64,000 nucleotides of DNA, taken from the NCBI RefSeq assembly GCF_003063375.1, contig NZ_NERY01000001.1, positions 1,116,001-1,180,000 on the forward strand, read 5' to 3'. Position numbers and translations under genes: made by a program. How positions within the stretch are numbered: position 1 is the stretch's first letter; each line of letters opens with the position of its first letter. Below are positions 7,739-17,372 of this stretch, piece by piece. The notes under the pieces are model-generated. The model had not been told where the DNA came from and searched no databases. It was given only the letters and a program-made list of their open reading frames with translations. Source of the stretch: Limnohabitans sp. MMS-10A-178 (GTDB taxonomy: Bacteria; Pseudomonadota; Gammaproteobacteria; Burkholderiales; Burkholderiaceae_C).

Positions 7739-9934
7739 ATGAAAATCAAATCTCCTGCCACGCTGGCAATTTTTTCTTTTTTCTCCAGTTTGGCTTCGGC
7801 GCAAACCGCTGCGCCCAGTCAGCCTGCCCAAGACATGGGCCGGGTTGAAATCAAGACCAACCGAAACAACGTCACCGAAGAACGCAGACAATCCACGGCA
7901 GCCAAAATTGTGATTGGCCGTGAAGAATTGGACAAACAAGGCGACAGTACTTTGGGCGAGGTGCTCAAGCGTCTGCCAGGCGTCACCGTTCAGGGTGCAC
8001 CCGGGAGAGGGGGCGGTATTCGCATGCGCGGGTTGGGTGGGGGCTATACCCAAATTTTGTTGGATGGCCAACGCGTACCCCCAGGATTTTCAATTGAATC
8101 TCTCACGCCAGAGATGGTTGAAAAAGTCGAAATCATGCGGGCCCCTACCGCCGAGACGGGCGCTCGGGCCATAGCCGGAACCATCAACATCATTTTGCGG
8201 GAAGGCGTGAAAACCAATCCCGATGATTTAAAGCTTGGTACATCTTTTGAAAATGGCTACCGTTCTGATAGCGTGAATTGGACTCACAACATCAAGTCGG
8301 ATGCTTTGAATGGCAATTTGACAGTTTCCGCCATGAACTCCTGGCGATCAGAAGAGTCCTTCACCGACACAGATTCTGAGGTGGAGGCCATGGGTCGGCT
8401 GCCTGCAGTATCTTCGCAGCGCGAACGTCAGAGTTTCAGCGTGGGACATCGTCAAGGCCTCAACGCCAACGCGCGGCTCATGTGGCGAGGTCAAGAAGGC
8501 AGGACGCTGGTGTTGATGCCCTTCATGGTCTATTCCGAATTCAGTAGCTTGGGCAATACCAATCTTTCAGAGAAGCTGTCTTTGAACGGCATCAGCCAGC
8601 CCGATGCCTTTGACAGCGCCACTACCAGCAACACCACCCGCTTTGCCATGACAAGGTTGAATGGCCAATGGAATCAGAGGTTCTCAGCCGACAGTCGATT
8701 TGAGTTTAGGTTCGGCTTGGGAGAGTCCAATTTCAATAGCCGGTTCAACCAAGTGGCTCAAGGCACCACAGGTTTGTTCAACACCATGCAAGAGTCGCAA
8801 AGTTTCAAGGACCTGTCCCAAAATTGGAACGCCAAACTCACCCAAGTTTTGCGCAATGGGCATCAGTTGGTCAGTGGCGTTGAATTGGAAGGCGTGCGTC
8901 GAATGGAAGAGGCTGTTGCCGAAGTATCTGACGACGCTGGCAACTTCCGAGCAAGAACTCAACGTTGGGCTGTCTATACCCAAGACGAGTGGACCGTCAA
9001 TCCCAAGTGGCGTGCACACGCGGGTATTCGCTACGAGAGTATTCTCACTGAGGGGGTTACGCAAGATGGAGAAAAGCGCAATCAAAGTGGTGTCTTAACC
9101 CCACTCATGCACGCGGTTTGGAAACCCCTGCCAGACAGCCGTGATCAGGTTAGGATGAGCTTGACGCGCAGTTACAAAACGCCCACCTTGTTGAATTTGG
9201 TGGCGCGCACAGCCCTCTCGCGTGAAGCCAACAGCCCCACACGCCCTGATCGCATTGGCAACCCTGGCCTAAAGCCTGAATTGGCCACCGGCATTGACAT
9301 TGCCGTTGAACGTTATTTGTCTGAGGGTGGGGTGCTGAGTGCCAATTTATTTCGCCGCAACATCAGCGATTTGATTCGCTATGTCACCATTGAGCGCTAC
9401 GACACCGTTTGGGCTCCTGGCCAAAGGCGCTTTGTTTCAAGCCCTCAAAATGTGGGTGATGCCATCACGCAGGGTTTGGAGTTGGAAGCCAAATTCAGAC
9501 TCAATCAGGTCTGGGCTGCAGCACCAGCTGTAGATGTGCGCAGCAACCTGAGCTTTTTTGGCTCTAGGGTGCTGGATGTCATGGGCCCCAACAACCGCTT
9601 GGACCAGCAGCCCAGCATGACCGCCAACTTGGGTGCCGACTACCGAGTCCGTGCGTTTCCCCTGACCGTGGGTGGCAACATCAACATCAATCCAGATTAC
9701 ATCACCCGACGCACGGAGCAGCAGTGGGTTTACCAAGGATCCAAGCGCGTGGTAGACATCTATGGCTTGTGGCGATACTCACCCAGCACGTCAGTGCGCA
9801 TGACCATTAGCAACCTCACACCACGCGACTACCTCACTGGTACAAGCTTTATTGGCAGTGGTTTTTCAGAAATCGCCAACACCCAAACACGCAATTGGCA
9901 AAACGTTCAACTGCGTTTAGAAATGAAAATTTAA
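7739..9934 (+). CDS. TonB-dependent outer membrane receptor
   Basis: A 731-residue outer-membrane receptor. The signal peptide is MKIKSPATLAIFSFFSSLASAQ. The plug domain covers about residues 50-160 (LDKQGDSTLGEVLKRLPGV, RMRGLGGGYTQILLDGQRV, VEKVEIMRAPTAE). The remainder is a beta-barrel with alternating aromatic strands, ending LRLEMKI rather than in the common terminal Phe. The ATG at 7739 starts the signal peptide; the longer frame adds 17 residues with no role. It probably imports an iron chelate or another large nutrient using TonB energy. The next gene, 12 bases on, is an alpha/beta hydrolase, suggesting capture and hydrolysis of one compound, but the ligand cannot be read from sequence. 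Confidence 0.92.
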   Translation: MKIKSPATLAIFSFFSSLASAQTAAPSQPAQDMGRVEIKTNRNNVTEERRQSTAAKIVIGREELDKQGDSTLGEVLKRLPGVTVQGAPGRGGGIRMRGLGGGYTQILLDGQRVPPGFSIESLTPEMVEKVEIMRAPTAETGARAIAGTINIILREGVKTNPDDLKLGTSFENGYRSDSVNWTHNIKSDALNGNLTVSAMNSWRSEESFTDTDSEVEAMGRLPAVSSQRERQSFSVGHRQGLNANARLMWRGQEGRTLVLMPFMVYSEFSSLGNTNLSEKLSLNGISQPDAFDSATTSNTTRFAMTRLNGQWNQRFSADSRFEFRFGLGESNFNSRFNQVAQGTTGLFNTMQESQSFKDLSQNWNAKLTQVLRNGHQLVSGVELEGVRRMEEAVAEVSDDAGNFRARTQRWAVYTQDEWTVNPKWRAHAGIRYESILTEGVTQDGEKRNQSGVLTPLMHAVWKPLPDSRDQVRMSLTRSYKTPTLLNLVARTALSREANSPTRPDRIGNPGLKPELATGIDIAVERYLSEGGVLSANLFRRNISDLIRYVTIERYDTVWAPGQRRFVSSPQNVGDAITQGLELEAKFRLNQVWAAAPAVDVRSNLSFFGSRVLDVMGPNNRLDQQPSMTANLGADYRVRAFPLTVGGNININPDYITRRTEQQWVYQGSKRVVDIYGLWRYSPSTSVRMTISNLTPRDYLTGTSFIGSGFSEIANTQTRNWQNVQLRLEMKI

Positions 9935-9946
9935 GGAGGACGGGTC

Positions 9947-10813
9947 ATGAGTGCAAAAACAGCCGCTTGGTACGACAGCATGTACAACAACCGCGCCTTG
10001 GTGCCCGATCATGCCGAACACTTTGCCTTGTGGGCTGAAAGCTCTGCTCAAGCTCGCGCTTCCCACAAGTGTCAACTCAACATTGCCTATGGCACGGGCC
10101 CCAATGAAAGCTTGGACATTTTCCCTGCAAGTCGGCCCAATGCGCCTGTGCTTGTGTTTATCCACGGTGGCTATTGGCGCAGCCTTGACAAAGCAGACCA
10201 CTCTTTTGTAGCGCCCCCTTTGCACGACATGGGGGCTTGTGTGGTGGTGGTCAATTACGCACTGTGCCCAGGCACGCCGCAAGCACCTGTGACCATTCCC
10301 GATATTGCGCTGCAAATGGTCAAGGCCATGGCCTGGACATGGCGCCACATTGTCGAACACGGCGGTAACCCCCACAACGTGACGGTTGCGGGACATTCAG
10401 CAGGTGGGCACTTGGCCGCCATGTTGTTGGCCTGTGATTGGCAGCGTGTCGACCCCCAAATTCCTGCGCATTGGATTCAAAAAGCCTTGTCAATTTCCGG
10501 TTTGTACGACCTCAGACCTTTGCGCAAAACACCATTTTTGCAAGACTCTTTGAAACTCACCGCCAAGCACGCACAGATGGCCAGCCCAGCACTTTGGCCC
10601 AAGCCCAAAAAGGGTGTGTTGTACACCGTGGCAGGTGCCGATGAGAGCCCAGAATTTTTGCGCAACAACCGCTTGATTCACCAAACTTGGGGACCTCGCA
10701 CGGTGCCTGTGTGTGAAGATTTGGTGGGACTCAATCACTTCAGTGTTGTGATGGACCTTGCAAAAAAAGGCACTCGATTGAGTGCCTTGACGAAAGCTTT
10801 GTTAGACCTTTGA
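9947..10813 (+). CDS. Alpha/beta hydrolase (arylformamidase/esterase-like)
   Basis: A 288-residue cytosolic alpha/beta hydrolase. The oxyanion-hole motif HGGYW is at 73-77 and the nucleophile elbow GHSAGG at 149-154 (Ser151). The likely catalytic His is in GLNHFSVVMDL near the end, with an Asp in AGADESPEF before it. The HGGYW form is shared with kynurenine formamidases and BD-FAE-type esterases. A strong ribosome site, AAGGAGG, lies 12 bases after the receptor gene, so the two are probably co-transcribed. Its 3' end overlaps the convergent tctA-type gene by 12 bases. It could be an arylformamidase in tryptophan breakdown or an esterase for the receptor's ligand; no other kynurenine gene is near. 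Confidence 0.82.
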   Translation: MSAKTAAWYDSMYNNRALVPDHAEHFALWAESSAQARASHKCQLNIAYGTGPNESLDIFPASRPNAPVLVFIHGGYWRSLDKADHSFVAPPLHDMGACVVVVNYALCPGTPQAPVTIPDIALQMVKAMAWTWRHIVEHGGNPHNVTVAGHSAGGHLAAMLLACDWQRVDPQIPAHWIQKALSISGLYDLRPLRKTPFLQDSLKLTAKHAQMASPALWPKPKKGVLYTVAGADESPEFLRNNRLIHQTWGPRTVPVCEDLVGLNHFSVVMDLAKKGTRLSALTKALLDL

Positions 10814-12301
10814 TTTGCGGCGCTGCCACGCCGACCAAATGGGTGGTAGCAGCAAGCAGGTGGCCACCACGCACAGCAGCGTGAAAGACATGGGTCGATC
10901 CCAGAACACGCGCCAGTGGCCTTCGCCAATAGACAAAGCGTTGCGCATTTGGGCTTCCGCCAAGGGCCCTAAGATCATGCCCACAATGACGGGTGCAACT
11001 GGAAAATCGTAGCGACGCATGAGTGTTCCAAGCAGACCGAAGCCATACATGATGAACAAGTCAAAGCTGCTTTGACGCATGCCATAAACACCAACAGTTG
11101 CAAAAATCAAAATACCTGCATACAGCTGAGGCTTTGGAATTTTCAACAACTTGACCCACAAGCCCACCAGCGGCAAATTCAAGACCAACAACATCACATT
11201 GCCAATGTAGAGAGAGGCAATCAATGCCCAGACCAAAGTGGACGAGTTTTGAAACAACTGCGGCCCCGCCTGAATGCCGTAGTTTTGCAGTGCCGACAAC
11301 AAAATGGCGGCGGTCACAGAGGTGGGAATGCCCAGCGTGAGCAAGGGCACCAAGGTGGCCGTTACCGCTGCGTTGTTGGCAGCTTCTGGGCCGGCCACGC
11401 CCTCAATGGCACCTGTGGTGCCAAACTCTTCTTTGTGATTGGAGAGTTTTTTCTCGGTGGCATAACTTAAAAAAGTAGGAATCTCAGAGCCACCGGCAGG
11501 AATGGTGCCAAATGGAAAACCAATGGCCGTGCCTCGAAGCCAAGCGGGCCAAGATCTGCGCCACTCCAATGGCGTCATTTGGGCCTTGGTGAGGCGGTTC
11601 ATGTCGGCGCTGCTTTTGCCTTCATAAAGCGCGTTGTACATGACCTCTGACACAGCAAACAATCCCACGGCAATCAGCACGGTTTCAATGCCGTCCATGA
11701 ACTCGGGAATGTTGCCGGTGTAACGAACTTGCCCCGAAATTTGGTCCATGCCAACCAAGCCCAAGGCCAAACCAATGAACAAAGCCGTCAGCCCCCGCAC
11801 GGTGCTTTGACCCAATACCGCACTGACAGTGATAAAGGCCAGCAGCATCATGCAGAAATACTCTGGCGGGCCCAACTTGACTGCAAATTCAGCTACCACG
11901 GGAGCAAACAAGGTGACCAAAATGGTGGCCAAAGTACCGGCTACAAAAGAGCCAATGGCGGCTGTGGCCAAGGCTGAACCTGCGCGCCCACTCTTGGCCA
12001 TCTTGAAGCCTTCGAGTGCTGTGACCATGGTGCCAGTTTCACCTGGCGTGTTGAGCAAAATGGAAGTGGTTGAGCCGCCATACATGGCACCGTAGTAAAT
12101 GCCCGCGAAAAAAATCATGGAAGCTGTTGGCTCTACTTGCGACGTGATGGGCAAGAGCATGGCCACCGTAACCGCGGGGCCCAAGCCGGGGAGGACGCCA
12201 ATGGCAGTACCCAAAGCACAGCCCACAAAGGCCCAGAGTAAGTTAATGGGCGTTCCAGCTGTTACAAAACCGGAGAGCAGGTTGTTCCAAGTGTCTAACA
12301 T
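10802..12301 (-). CDS. Tripartite tricarboxylate transporter large permease (TctA family)
   Basis: A 499-residue inner-membrane permease with about 11-12 hydrophobic helices. Family signatures are [19 protein letters not shown] near residue 40, [22 protein letters not shown] near 70-90 and [14 protein letters not shown] near 175. In the middle, [22 protein letters not shown] is the second conserved TctA block. It forms the transport channel with the small TctB protein and receives a carboxylate from the TctC-type binding protein. It is last in the operon, after TctC and TctB, and its stop codon overlaps the convergent hydrolase gene. Substrate not predictable. Confidence 0.95.
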   Translation of the reverse strand: MLDTWNNLLSGFVTAGTPINLLWAFVGCALGTAIGVLPGLGPAVTVAMLLPITSQVEPTASMIFFAGIYYGAMYGGSTTSILLNTPGETGTMVTALEGFKMAKSGRAGSALATAAIGSFVAGTLATILVTLFAPVVAEFAVKLGPPEYFCMMLLAFITVSAVLGQSTVRGLTALFIGLALGLVGMDQISGQVRYTGNIPEFMDGIETVLIAVGLFAVSEVMYNALYEGKSSADMNRLTKAQMTPLEWRRSWPAWLRGTAIGFPFGTIPAGGSEIPTFLSYATEKKLSNHKEEFGTTGAIEGVAGPEAANNAAVTATLVPLLTLGIPTSVTAAILLSALQNYGIQAGPQLFQNSSTLVWALIASLYIGNVMLLVLNLPLVGLWVKLLKIPKPQLYAGILIFATVGVYGMRQSSFDLFIMYGFGLLGTLMRRYDFPVAPVIVGMILGPLAEAQMRNALSIGEGHWRVFWDRPMSFTLLCVVATCLLLPPIWSAWQRRKSKV

Positions 12302-12321
12302 GGGGTGCTTTCAACTTGGGC

Positions 12322-12780
12322 TCAAAGCCAAGGAGTGCCAGTGAGGTTGGGCAAGTTGATGGCCAAGAACAAGGTGAATAACCAAAACACAGGTGCGGCA
12401 ATGAGAAAGCCCAAGACACAATCTTTGAGTGTTTGCGACAGACTGCCAGCGGGCTCGCCTTGTGCCACGCGAAGCCCTCTGACTGCCAAAATAAAACAGA
12501 TGGCGCAACTGAGTACAAAGCCAGCCACATTAATCAGTGCGGCATTGGCCAAGATGCCTGCCGAGACCCAAGCAAACGCATGCCAATCGGCTTTCTCAGC
12601 GCCGCTGGGCTCTGGCATGTTGCGATAGCCACCCGTGATGGATTCCCAAATTAAGTACCCTGAGCAAGCCGCCAAAAAAATGGCCACTACCCAGGGTAAA
12701 AAATTAGGTCCAACACCAGCGTAGCCCGCTTCAGACGAAATACTGGTAGCGCCCCACATCATGAGCAAAGACAGCACCAA
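12322..12780 (-). CDS. Tripartite tricarboxylate transporter small permease (TctB family)
   Basis: A small inner-membrane protein with four hydrophobic helices, the TctB partner of the TctA permease 20 bases downstream. The visible start at 12780 is TTG and begins directly in the first helix (LVLSLLMMWGATSI), which is abrupt. The frame stays open upstream, and the codons up to a CTG at 12831, which overlaps the TctC stop codon, would add a hydrophilic start NTRSPSPTQVGIG that suits the family better. No ATG lies there, so the true start is uncertain and may be non-standard. It belongs to the TctC-TctB-TctA operon. Confidence 0.85.
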   Translation of the reverse strand: MVLSLLMMWGATSISSEAGYAGVGPNFLPWVVAIFLAACSGYLIWESITGGYRNMPEPSGAEKADWHAFAWVSAGILANAALINVAGFVLSCAICFILAVRGLRVAQGEPAGSLSQTLKDCVLGFLIAAPVFWLFTLFLAINLPNLTGTPWL

Positions 12781-12827
12781 GCCGCAAAGGCCGATGCCAA
12801 CTTGAGTGGGGGAGGGTGACCGAGTGT

Positions 12828-13787
12828 TCAGATCATGCCCGCCTTGACCATGGTGGCACGCAAGCTTGCAAACTCACGGTCGACGAAATCGTCAAACTGT
12901 GGGTTGGGCATCCAAGCGGGTGTCCAGTTGTTCTTTTCCAAAGACTCAGCCCAAGACTTGGACTTGGTGGCTTTCAAAACCATGTCGGTTAGTGCTTTGC
13001 GTTGTGCCGCTGTAAGGCCAGCGGGTGCGTAAACACCGCGCCAGTTGCCAATGTCGATGTTGTAGCCTTGCTCGATCATGGTCGGGATGTCGATGCCCTT
13101 CAAGCGCTTTGCAGATGTGACCGCAATGGGGCGCATCTTGCCTGTTTCGATGTACTGCTGGAATTCACTGTAGCCACTGCCACCCACAGTGACGTTACCA
13201 CCCAAAATGGCTGCAACAGCTTCACCACCACCACGGAATGGCACATAGTTGACCTTGGTGGCATCGACTCCCACTTCGCGAGCCAACATGGCCGCTGCAA
13301 TGTGCTCTGTAGAGCCGCGTGAACCGCCGCCCCACTTAACGCTACCAGGGTCTTTCTTCAATTGCTCAACCACGTCCTTCATTGTTTTGAGCGGTGAATT
13401 GGCAGGCACCACAAACACGTTGTATTCGCTGGTGAGGCGCGCAATGGGGGTGACCTTGTCTAGGCTCACAGGCGGCTTGCCAGTGATAATGCCGCCCAAC
13501 ATGACAGCGCCCATGACCATCAAAGAATTGCCATCGCCTTTGGTGGCGTTGGCGTATTGGGCGAGACCAATGATGCCGGCAGCGCCGCCCTTGTTTTCGT
13601 AAGTGACCGAGCTGGCCACGCCAGCGTCTTGCAGGGCTTTGCCCAAAGCGCGACCTGTGGTGTCCCAGCCGCCACCGGGGTTGGCTGGAATCATCATTTT
13701 GATGTTGGCGGCTGCCAATGATGGCAAAGACAGGCTGGAACCTGCTGCCAAGGCTAGAACGGATTTGATGAATTGATCGCGACGCAT
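12828..13787 (-). CDS. Bug/TctC-family binding protein of the tripartite carboxylate transporter
   Basis: A 319-residue periplasmic binding protein. The signal peptide is MRRDQFIKSVLALAAGSSLSLPSLAAA. The mature start IKMMIPANPGGGWDTTGRALGKAL holds the first ligand loop with Gly-Gly-Trp-Asp, a variant typical of TctC proper rather than orphan Bug proteins. Later WGGGSRGSTEHIAA and VPFRGGGEAVAAILGG form the second ligand loop. A strong AAGGAG site lies just before the ATG. It is first in the TctC-TctB-TctA operon and delivers substrate, probably a di- or tricarboxylate, to that permease pair. Confidence 0.93.
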   Translation of the reverse strand: MRRDQFIKSVLALAAGSSLSLPSLAAANIKMMIPANPGGGWDTTGRALGKALQDAGVASSVTYENKGGAAGIIGLAQYANATKGDGNSLMVMGAVMLGGIITGKPPVSLDKVTPIARLTSEYNVFVVPANSPLKTMKDVVEQLKKDPGSVKWGGGSRGSTEHIAAAMLAREVGVDATKVNYVPFRGGGEAVAAILGGNVTVGGSGYSEFQQYIETGKMRPIAVTSAKRLKGIDIPTMIEQGYNIDIGNWRGVYAPAGLTAAQRKALTDMVLKATKSKSWAESLEKNNWTPAWMPNPQFDDFVDREFASLRATMVKAGMI

Positions 13788-13894
13788 AGTGACTCCTTTG
13801 TTTGCAAAATCGATGACTGATCATCTTCTTTTTAACTGACATTTGGTTGTTCAAAACCATAGGGAAAGTACTGATCCCTGCACAGAAAGAAGAA

Positions 13895-14872
13895 TTACAT
13901 CAACAGGTGTTCCCCGGCGTTGTCGCCGCCCAATATCACATAGTTTACCTTGCGAATGTCCATGAGCTTGGTGCCGCCGGAGTAGCTGATGGAGCTTTGG
14001 GTATCTTGCTCCATCTCAATCAGGGTGTTGGCCAGCTTGCCCTTGATGGGCTCCAAAATGCGCTTGCCTTCAACGTGCTTGTACTCGCCCTTGTTGAAGT
14101 CGGAGGCTGAACCGTAATACTCTTTGTAGAGTTTGCCGTCCACTTCCACAGTGGCACCTGGCGACTCCTCGTGACCGGCCAACATCGAGCCAATCATGAT
14201 CATGGTGGCGCCAAAGCGAATGCTCTTGGCAATATCGCCATGCTCTCGAATGCCGCCGTCGGCAATGATGGGCTTGGTTGCCACGCGGGCACACCACTTT
14301 AAAGCTGACAGCTGCCAACCGCCTGTGCCAAAACCCGTTTTGAGTTTGGTGATACAGACCTTGCCAGGACCAATGCCCACTTTGGTGGCATCGGCGCCCC
14401 AGTTTTCCAAATCGATGATGGCCTCAGGGGTGCCCACGTTGCCCGCAATGACAAAAGCTTTGGGCAGCTTTTCTTTCAGGTTGTGAATCATTTTTTGCAC
14501 GCTGTCGGCATGGCCGTGGGCAATGTCGATGGTGATGTATTCGGGCGTGAGGCCCTCGGCCACCAATTGGTTCACAGTGTCGTAGTCGGGGGCTTTGACG
14601 CCCAAAGAAATGGAGGCAAAAAGACCCTTGGCATGCATATCGCGCACAAATTTGACATTGTCCAAGTCAAAGCGATGCATGACGTAGAAGTAACCGTTTT
14701 GTGCCATCCAGGTGCAAATTTGTTCGTTCACCACCGTCTTCATGTTGGCAGGCACGACTGGCAGGCGGAATTTGCGGCCACCCAATTCGACGCCGGCGTC
14801 GCACTCAGAACGGCTTTCCACGCGGCATTTGCGGGGAAGCAGCAAAATATTGTCGTAATCAAAAATTTCCAT
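13895..14872 (-). CDS. guaC: GMP reductase
   Basis: A 325-residue cytosolic enzyme of the IMPDH/GMPR family that converts GMP to IMP with NADPH, returning guanine nucleotides to the adenine pool. The catalytic cysteine is Cys173 in [17 protein letters not shown]. Thr/Gly-rich phosphate loops are in [15 protein letters not shown] and [14 protein letters not shown]. No CBS domain is present and the length is that of GMP reductase rather than IMP dehydrogenase (about 490). A GGAG ribosome site lies about 10 bases before the ATG. A strong intrinsic terminator in the gene's own direction lies 80 bases upstream, suggesting attenuation. Confidence 0.93.
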   Translation of the reverse strand: MEIFDYDNILLLPRKCRVESRSECDAGVELGGRKFRLPVVPANMKTVVNEQICTWMAQNGYFYVMHRFDLDNVKFVRDMHAKGLFASISLGVKAPDYDTVNQLVAEGLTPEYITIDIAHGHADSVQKMIHNLKEKLPKAFVIAGNVGTPEAIIDLENWGADATKVGIGPGKVCITKLKTGFGTGGWQLSALKWCARVATKPIIADGGIREHGDIAKSIRFGATMIMIGSMLAGHEESPGATVEVDGKLYKEYYGSASDFNKGEYKHVEGKRILEPIKGKLANTLIEMEQDTQSSISYSGGTKLMDIRKVNYVILGGDNAGEHLLM

Positions 14873-14951
14873 TTAACCAAGCTCCAAAAGGATCGTTGAA
14901 AGAACGAGTGAGCGCTTGGCTTGGCCGGTTTGATCTGTCCCATTTTTGGAC

Positions 14952-14985
14952 AAAAAAAACCGGGCGCAAGAATCTTGGGCCCGGT
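14952..14985 (-). terminator. Intrinsic terminator in the guaC leader (candidate attenuator)
   Basis: Minus strand: ACCGGGC pairs with GCCCGGT, extended by CAAG/CTTG inside, followed by eight T. It lies 80 bases upstream of guaC in the same direction, while the next gene upstream (uvrD) is divergent. It therefore cannot serve a preceding minus gene and most likely acts on the guaC leader RNA. The plus strand lacks a T run after the stem. Confidence 0.7.
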
Positions 14986-15051
14986 GGTTGATTCTACCCG
15001 TTTTGTTTTGAAATTTGACAACAAGGCTTCAGGAGTTTCTACAATTGGGCA

Positions 15052-17349
15052 ATGTATGACCAAACGCCCCTGCTGAACAACCTGAACCCTGAACAACTGC
15101 GGGCCGTGACACTCCCCTCTGAATCTGCCCTGATTCTGGCCGGAGCCGGATCGGGCAAGACACGGGTATTAACCACCCGAATTGCTTGGTTATTGCAGAC
15201 CTCCCAAGTGGGGTCGGGCGGGGTGATGGCGGTTACCTTTACCAACAAGGCGGCCAAAGAAATGATGCTCCGCTTGCAAGCCATGCTGCCTGTCAATGTT
15301 CGAGGCATGTGGATTGGCACCTTCCATGGCTTGTGCAACCGATTTTTGCGGGCCCATTACAAAATGGCCAACCTGCCGCAAACCTTCCAAATTTTGGACA
15401 CGCAAGACCAGCTGTCGGCCATCAAACGCTTGTGCAAACAGCACAAAGTCGACGACGAGCGCTTTCCCCCTAAGCAATTGCAATGGTTCATTGCGGGTTG
15501 CAAAGAAGACGGCCTGCGCCCCAAAGATGTGGATGTGCGCGACGATGAAACGCGCCGCAAAGTTGAGATCTACCAACTCTATGAAGACCAATGCCAACGT
15601 GAAGGCGTTGTCGACTTTGGCGAGTTGATGTTGCGTTCGTTTGAATTGCTGCGCGACAACGACGCCATTCGCTTGCACTACCGAGCGCGCTTCAAACACG
15701 TACTGATTGATGAGTTTCAAGACACCAACAAGTTGCAATACGCCTGGATCAAGATGATTGCAGGCTTGCCATCTGAGCACGGCAGTGCGGTGTTGGCTGT
15801 GGGCGATGATGACCAAAGCATTTACGCATTTCGCGGCGCGCGCGTGGGCAACATGGCCGACTTTGTGCGGGAATTTGGTGTGCAGCACCAAATTAAGTTA
15901 GAACAAAACTACCGCAGCTACAGCAATATTTTGGATTCAGCCAATGCGCTCATTGGCCACAATAAAAATCGCTTAGGCAAAAATCTGCGCACCGACCAAG
16001 GCGTTGGCGAACCTGTGCGGGTGTATGAGTCCACCAGCGATTTTGCAGAAGCGCAATGGTTGGTGGATGAAATTCGCCAGCTGGTGAAAGGCGACGGCTT
16101 TACACGCAAAGAAGTGGCGGTACTGTATCGCAGCAATGCTCAAAGTCGGGTCATGGAAACAGCCTTGTTCAATGCCGGTGTGCCTTACAAAGTGTATGGC
16201 GGCCTGCGCTTTTTTGAACGCGCCGAAATCAAGCATGCCTTGGCTTACTTGCGCATTTTGGAAAATCCCAACGACGACACCAGCTTCTTGCGGGTTGTGA
16301 ACTTTCCGCCGCGCGGCATTGGCGCTCGCAGCGTAGAGCAGTTGCAAGATGCTGCCAAGGGCTTGGGCTGCTCCTTGCACGATGCTGTCAGCACCACAGC
16401 CGGCAAGGCGGGCGCCAAGTTGGCGGGATTTGTGGCCATGATCGATGTCATGCGCGAGCAAACGCCTGGCATGACCTTGCGAGAAATCATTGAAGTGGTG
16501 CTAGAAAAAACAGGCCTCATAGAGCACTACAAAACCGAAAAAGAAGGTGCAGACCGCGTAGAAAATTTGGAAGAATTGGTCAATGCGGCTGAGAGTTTTG
16601 TCACGCAAGAAGGTTTTGGTCGTGATGCAGAAGCCACTGCATCAGAAATGGCACCCAACGCAGAAGATGGCGAAGTGATGTCGCCCTTGGCTGCCTTCTT
16701 AACCCATGCAGCTTTAGAAGCGGGCGACAACCAGGCTCAAGCCGGTGAAGACGCCATTCAACTCATGACAGTGCATGCCAGCAAAGGCTTGGAATTTGAT
16801 GCCGTATTTATTTCAGGCCTTGAAGAAGGCCTGTTTCCCCACGAAAATTCCATGAACGACTTCGACGGCTTGGAAGAGGAGCGTCGCTTGATGTACGTGG
16901 CCATCACGCGTGCGCGCAAACGTTTGTACCTCAGCCATTCGCAAACCCGCATGTTGCACGGACAAACTCGGTACAACCTCAAAAGCCGTTTTTTGGACGA
17001 GTTGCCCGAAGAGTGCTTGAAATGGATCACGCCAAAAAACCCAGGTTTTGCAAGTGGCCTGGGGGGTGGGTGGACCTCACCTGCGCAAGCCTTTCAGGCC
17101 AAACCTGCTTGGGGCCATAGCAGCTTGAGTTCGGCTGAGACCTACAAGAGCCCGCCTGTGCCTGTGCAAAAATCGGAACCCTCACATGGCATCAAAGTGG
17201 CAATGAAGGTGTTTCACACCAAGTTTGGTGAAGGCAAAGTCTTGGCGGTTGAAGGGGCGGGCGCAGATGCGCGAGCTCAGGTGAATTTTCCACGACATGG
17301 CGTGAAGTGGTTGGCCCTGTCTGTTGCCAAATTGACACCCGTTGAATGA
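15052..17349 (+). CDS. uvrD: DNA helicase II (UvrD)
   Basis: A 765-residue superfamily 1A 3'-5' DNA helicase for nucleotide excision and mismatch repair. It shows Q-motif LNPEQLRAV, Walker A GAGSGKT at 31-37, TFTNKAAKEM, motif II DEFQDTN near 218, GDDDQSIYAFRGA, the QNYRS motif and VHASKGLEFDAVF. The last 50 residues (FHTKFGEGKVLAVEG to VKWLALSVAKLTPVE) form the small C-terminal domain that binds UvrB or RNA polymerase, which separates UvrD from Rep. Upstream, TTGACA at 15015 and TACAAT at 15040 could be a promoter with 19-bp spacing, which would place the RNA start at or very near the ATG. It is divergent from guaC. Confidence 0.95.
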   Translation: MYDQTPLLNNLNPEQLRAVTLPSESALILAGAGSGKTRVLTTRIAWLLQTSQVGSGGVMAVTFTNKAAKEMMLRLQAMLPVNVRGMWIGTFHGLCNRFLRAHYKMANLPQTFQILDTQDQLSAIKRLCKQHKVDDERFPPKQLQWFIAGCKEDGLRPKDVDVRDDETRRKVEIYQLYEDQCQREGVVDFGELMLRSFELLRDNDAIRLHYRARFKHVLIDEFQDTNKLQYAWIKMIAGLPSEHGSAVLAVGDDDQSIYAFRGARVGNMADFVREFGVQHQIKLEQNYRSYSNILDSANALIGHNKNRLGKNLRTDQGVGEPVRVYESTSDFAEAQWLVDEIRQLVKGDGFTRKEVAVLYRSNAQSRVMETALFNAGVPYKVYGGLRFFERAEIKHALAYLRILENPNDDTSFLRVVNFPPRGIGARSVEQLQDAAKGLGCSLHDAVSTTAGKAGAKLAGFVAMIDVMREQTPGMTLREIIEVVLEKTGLIEHYKTEKEGADRVENLEELVNAAESFVTQEGFGRDAEATASEMAPNAEDGEVMSPLAAFLTHAALEAGDNQAQAGEDAIQLMTVHASKGLEFDAVFISGLEEGLFPHENSMNDFDGLEEERRLMYVAITRARKRLYLSHSQTRMLHGQTRYNLKSRFLDELPEECLKWITPKNPGFASGLGGGWTSPAQAFQAKPAWGHSSLSSAETYKSPPVPVQKSEPSHGIKVAMKVFHTKFGEGKVLAVEGAGADARAQVNFPRHGVKWLALSVAKLTPVE

Positions 17350-17372
17350 GTAGAATTTAGGAAGAGGACAAC

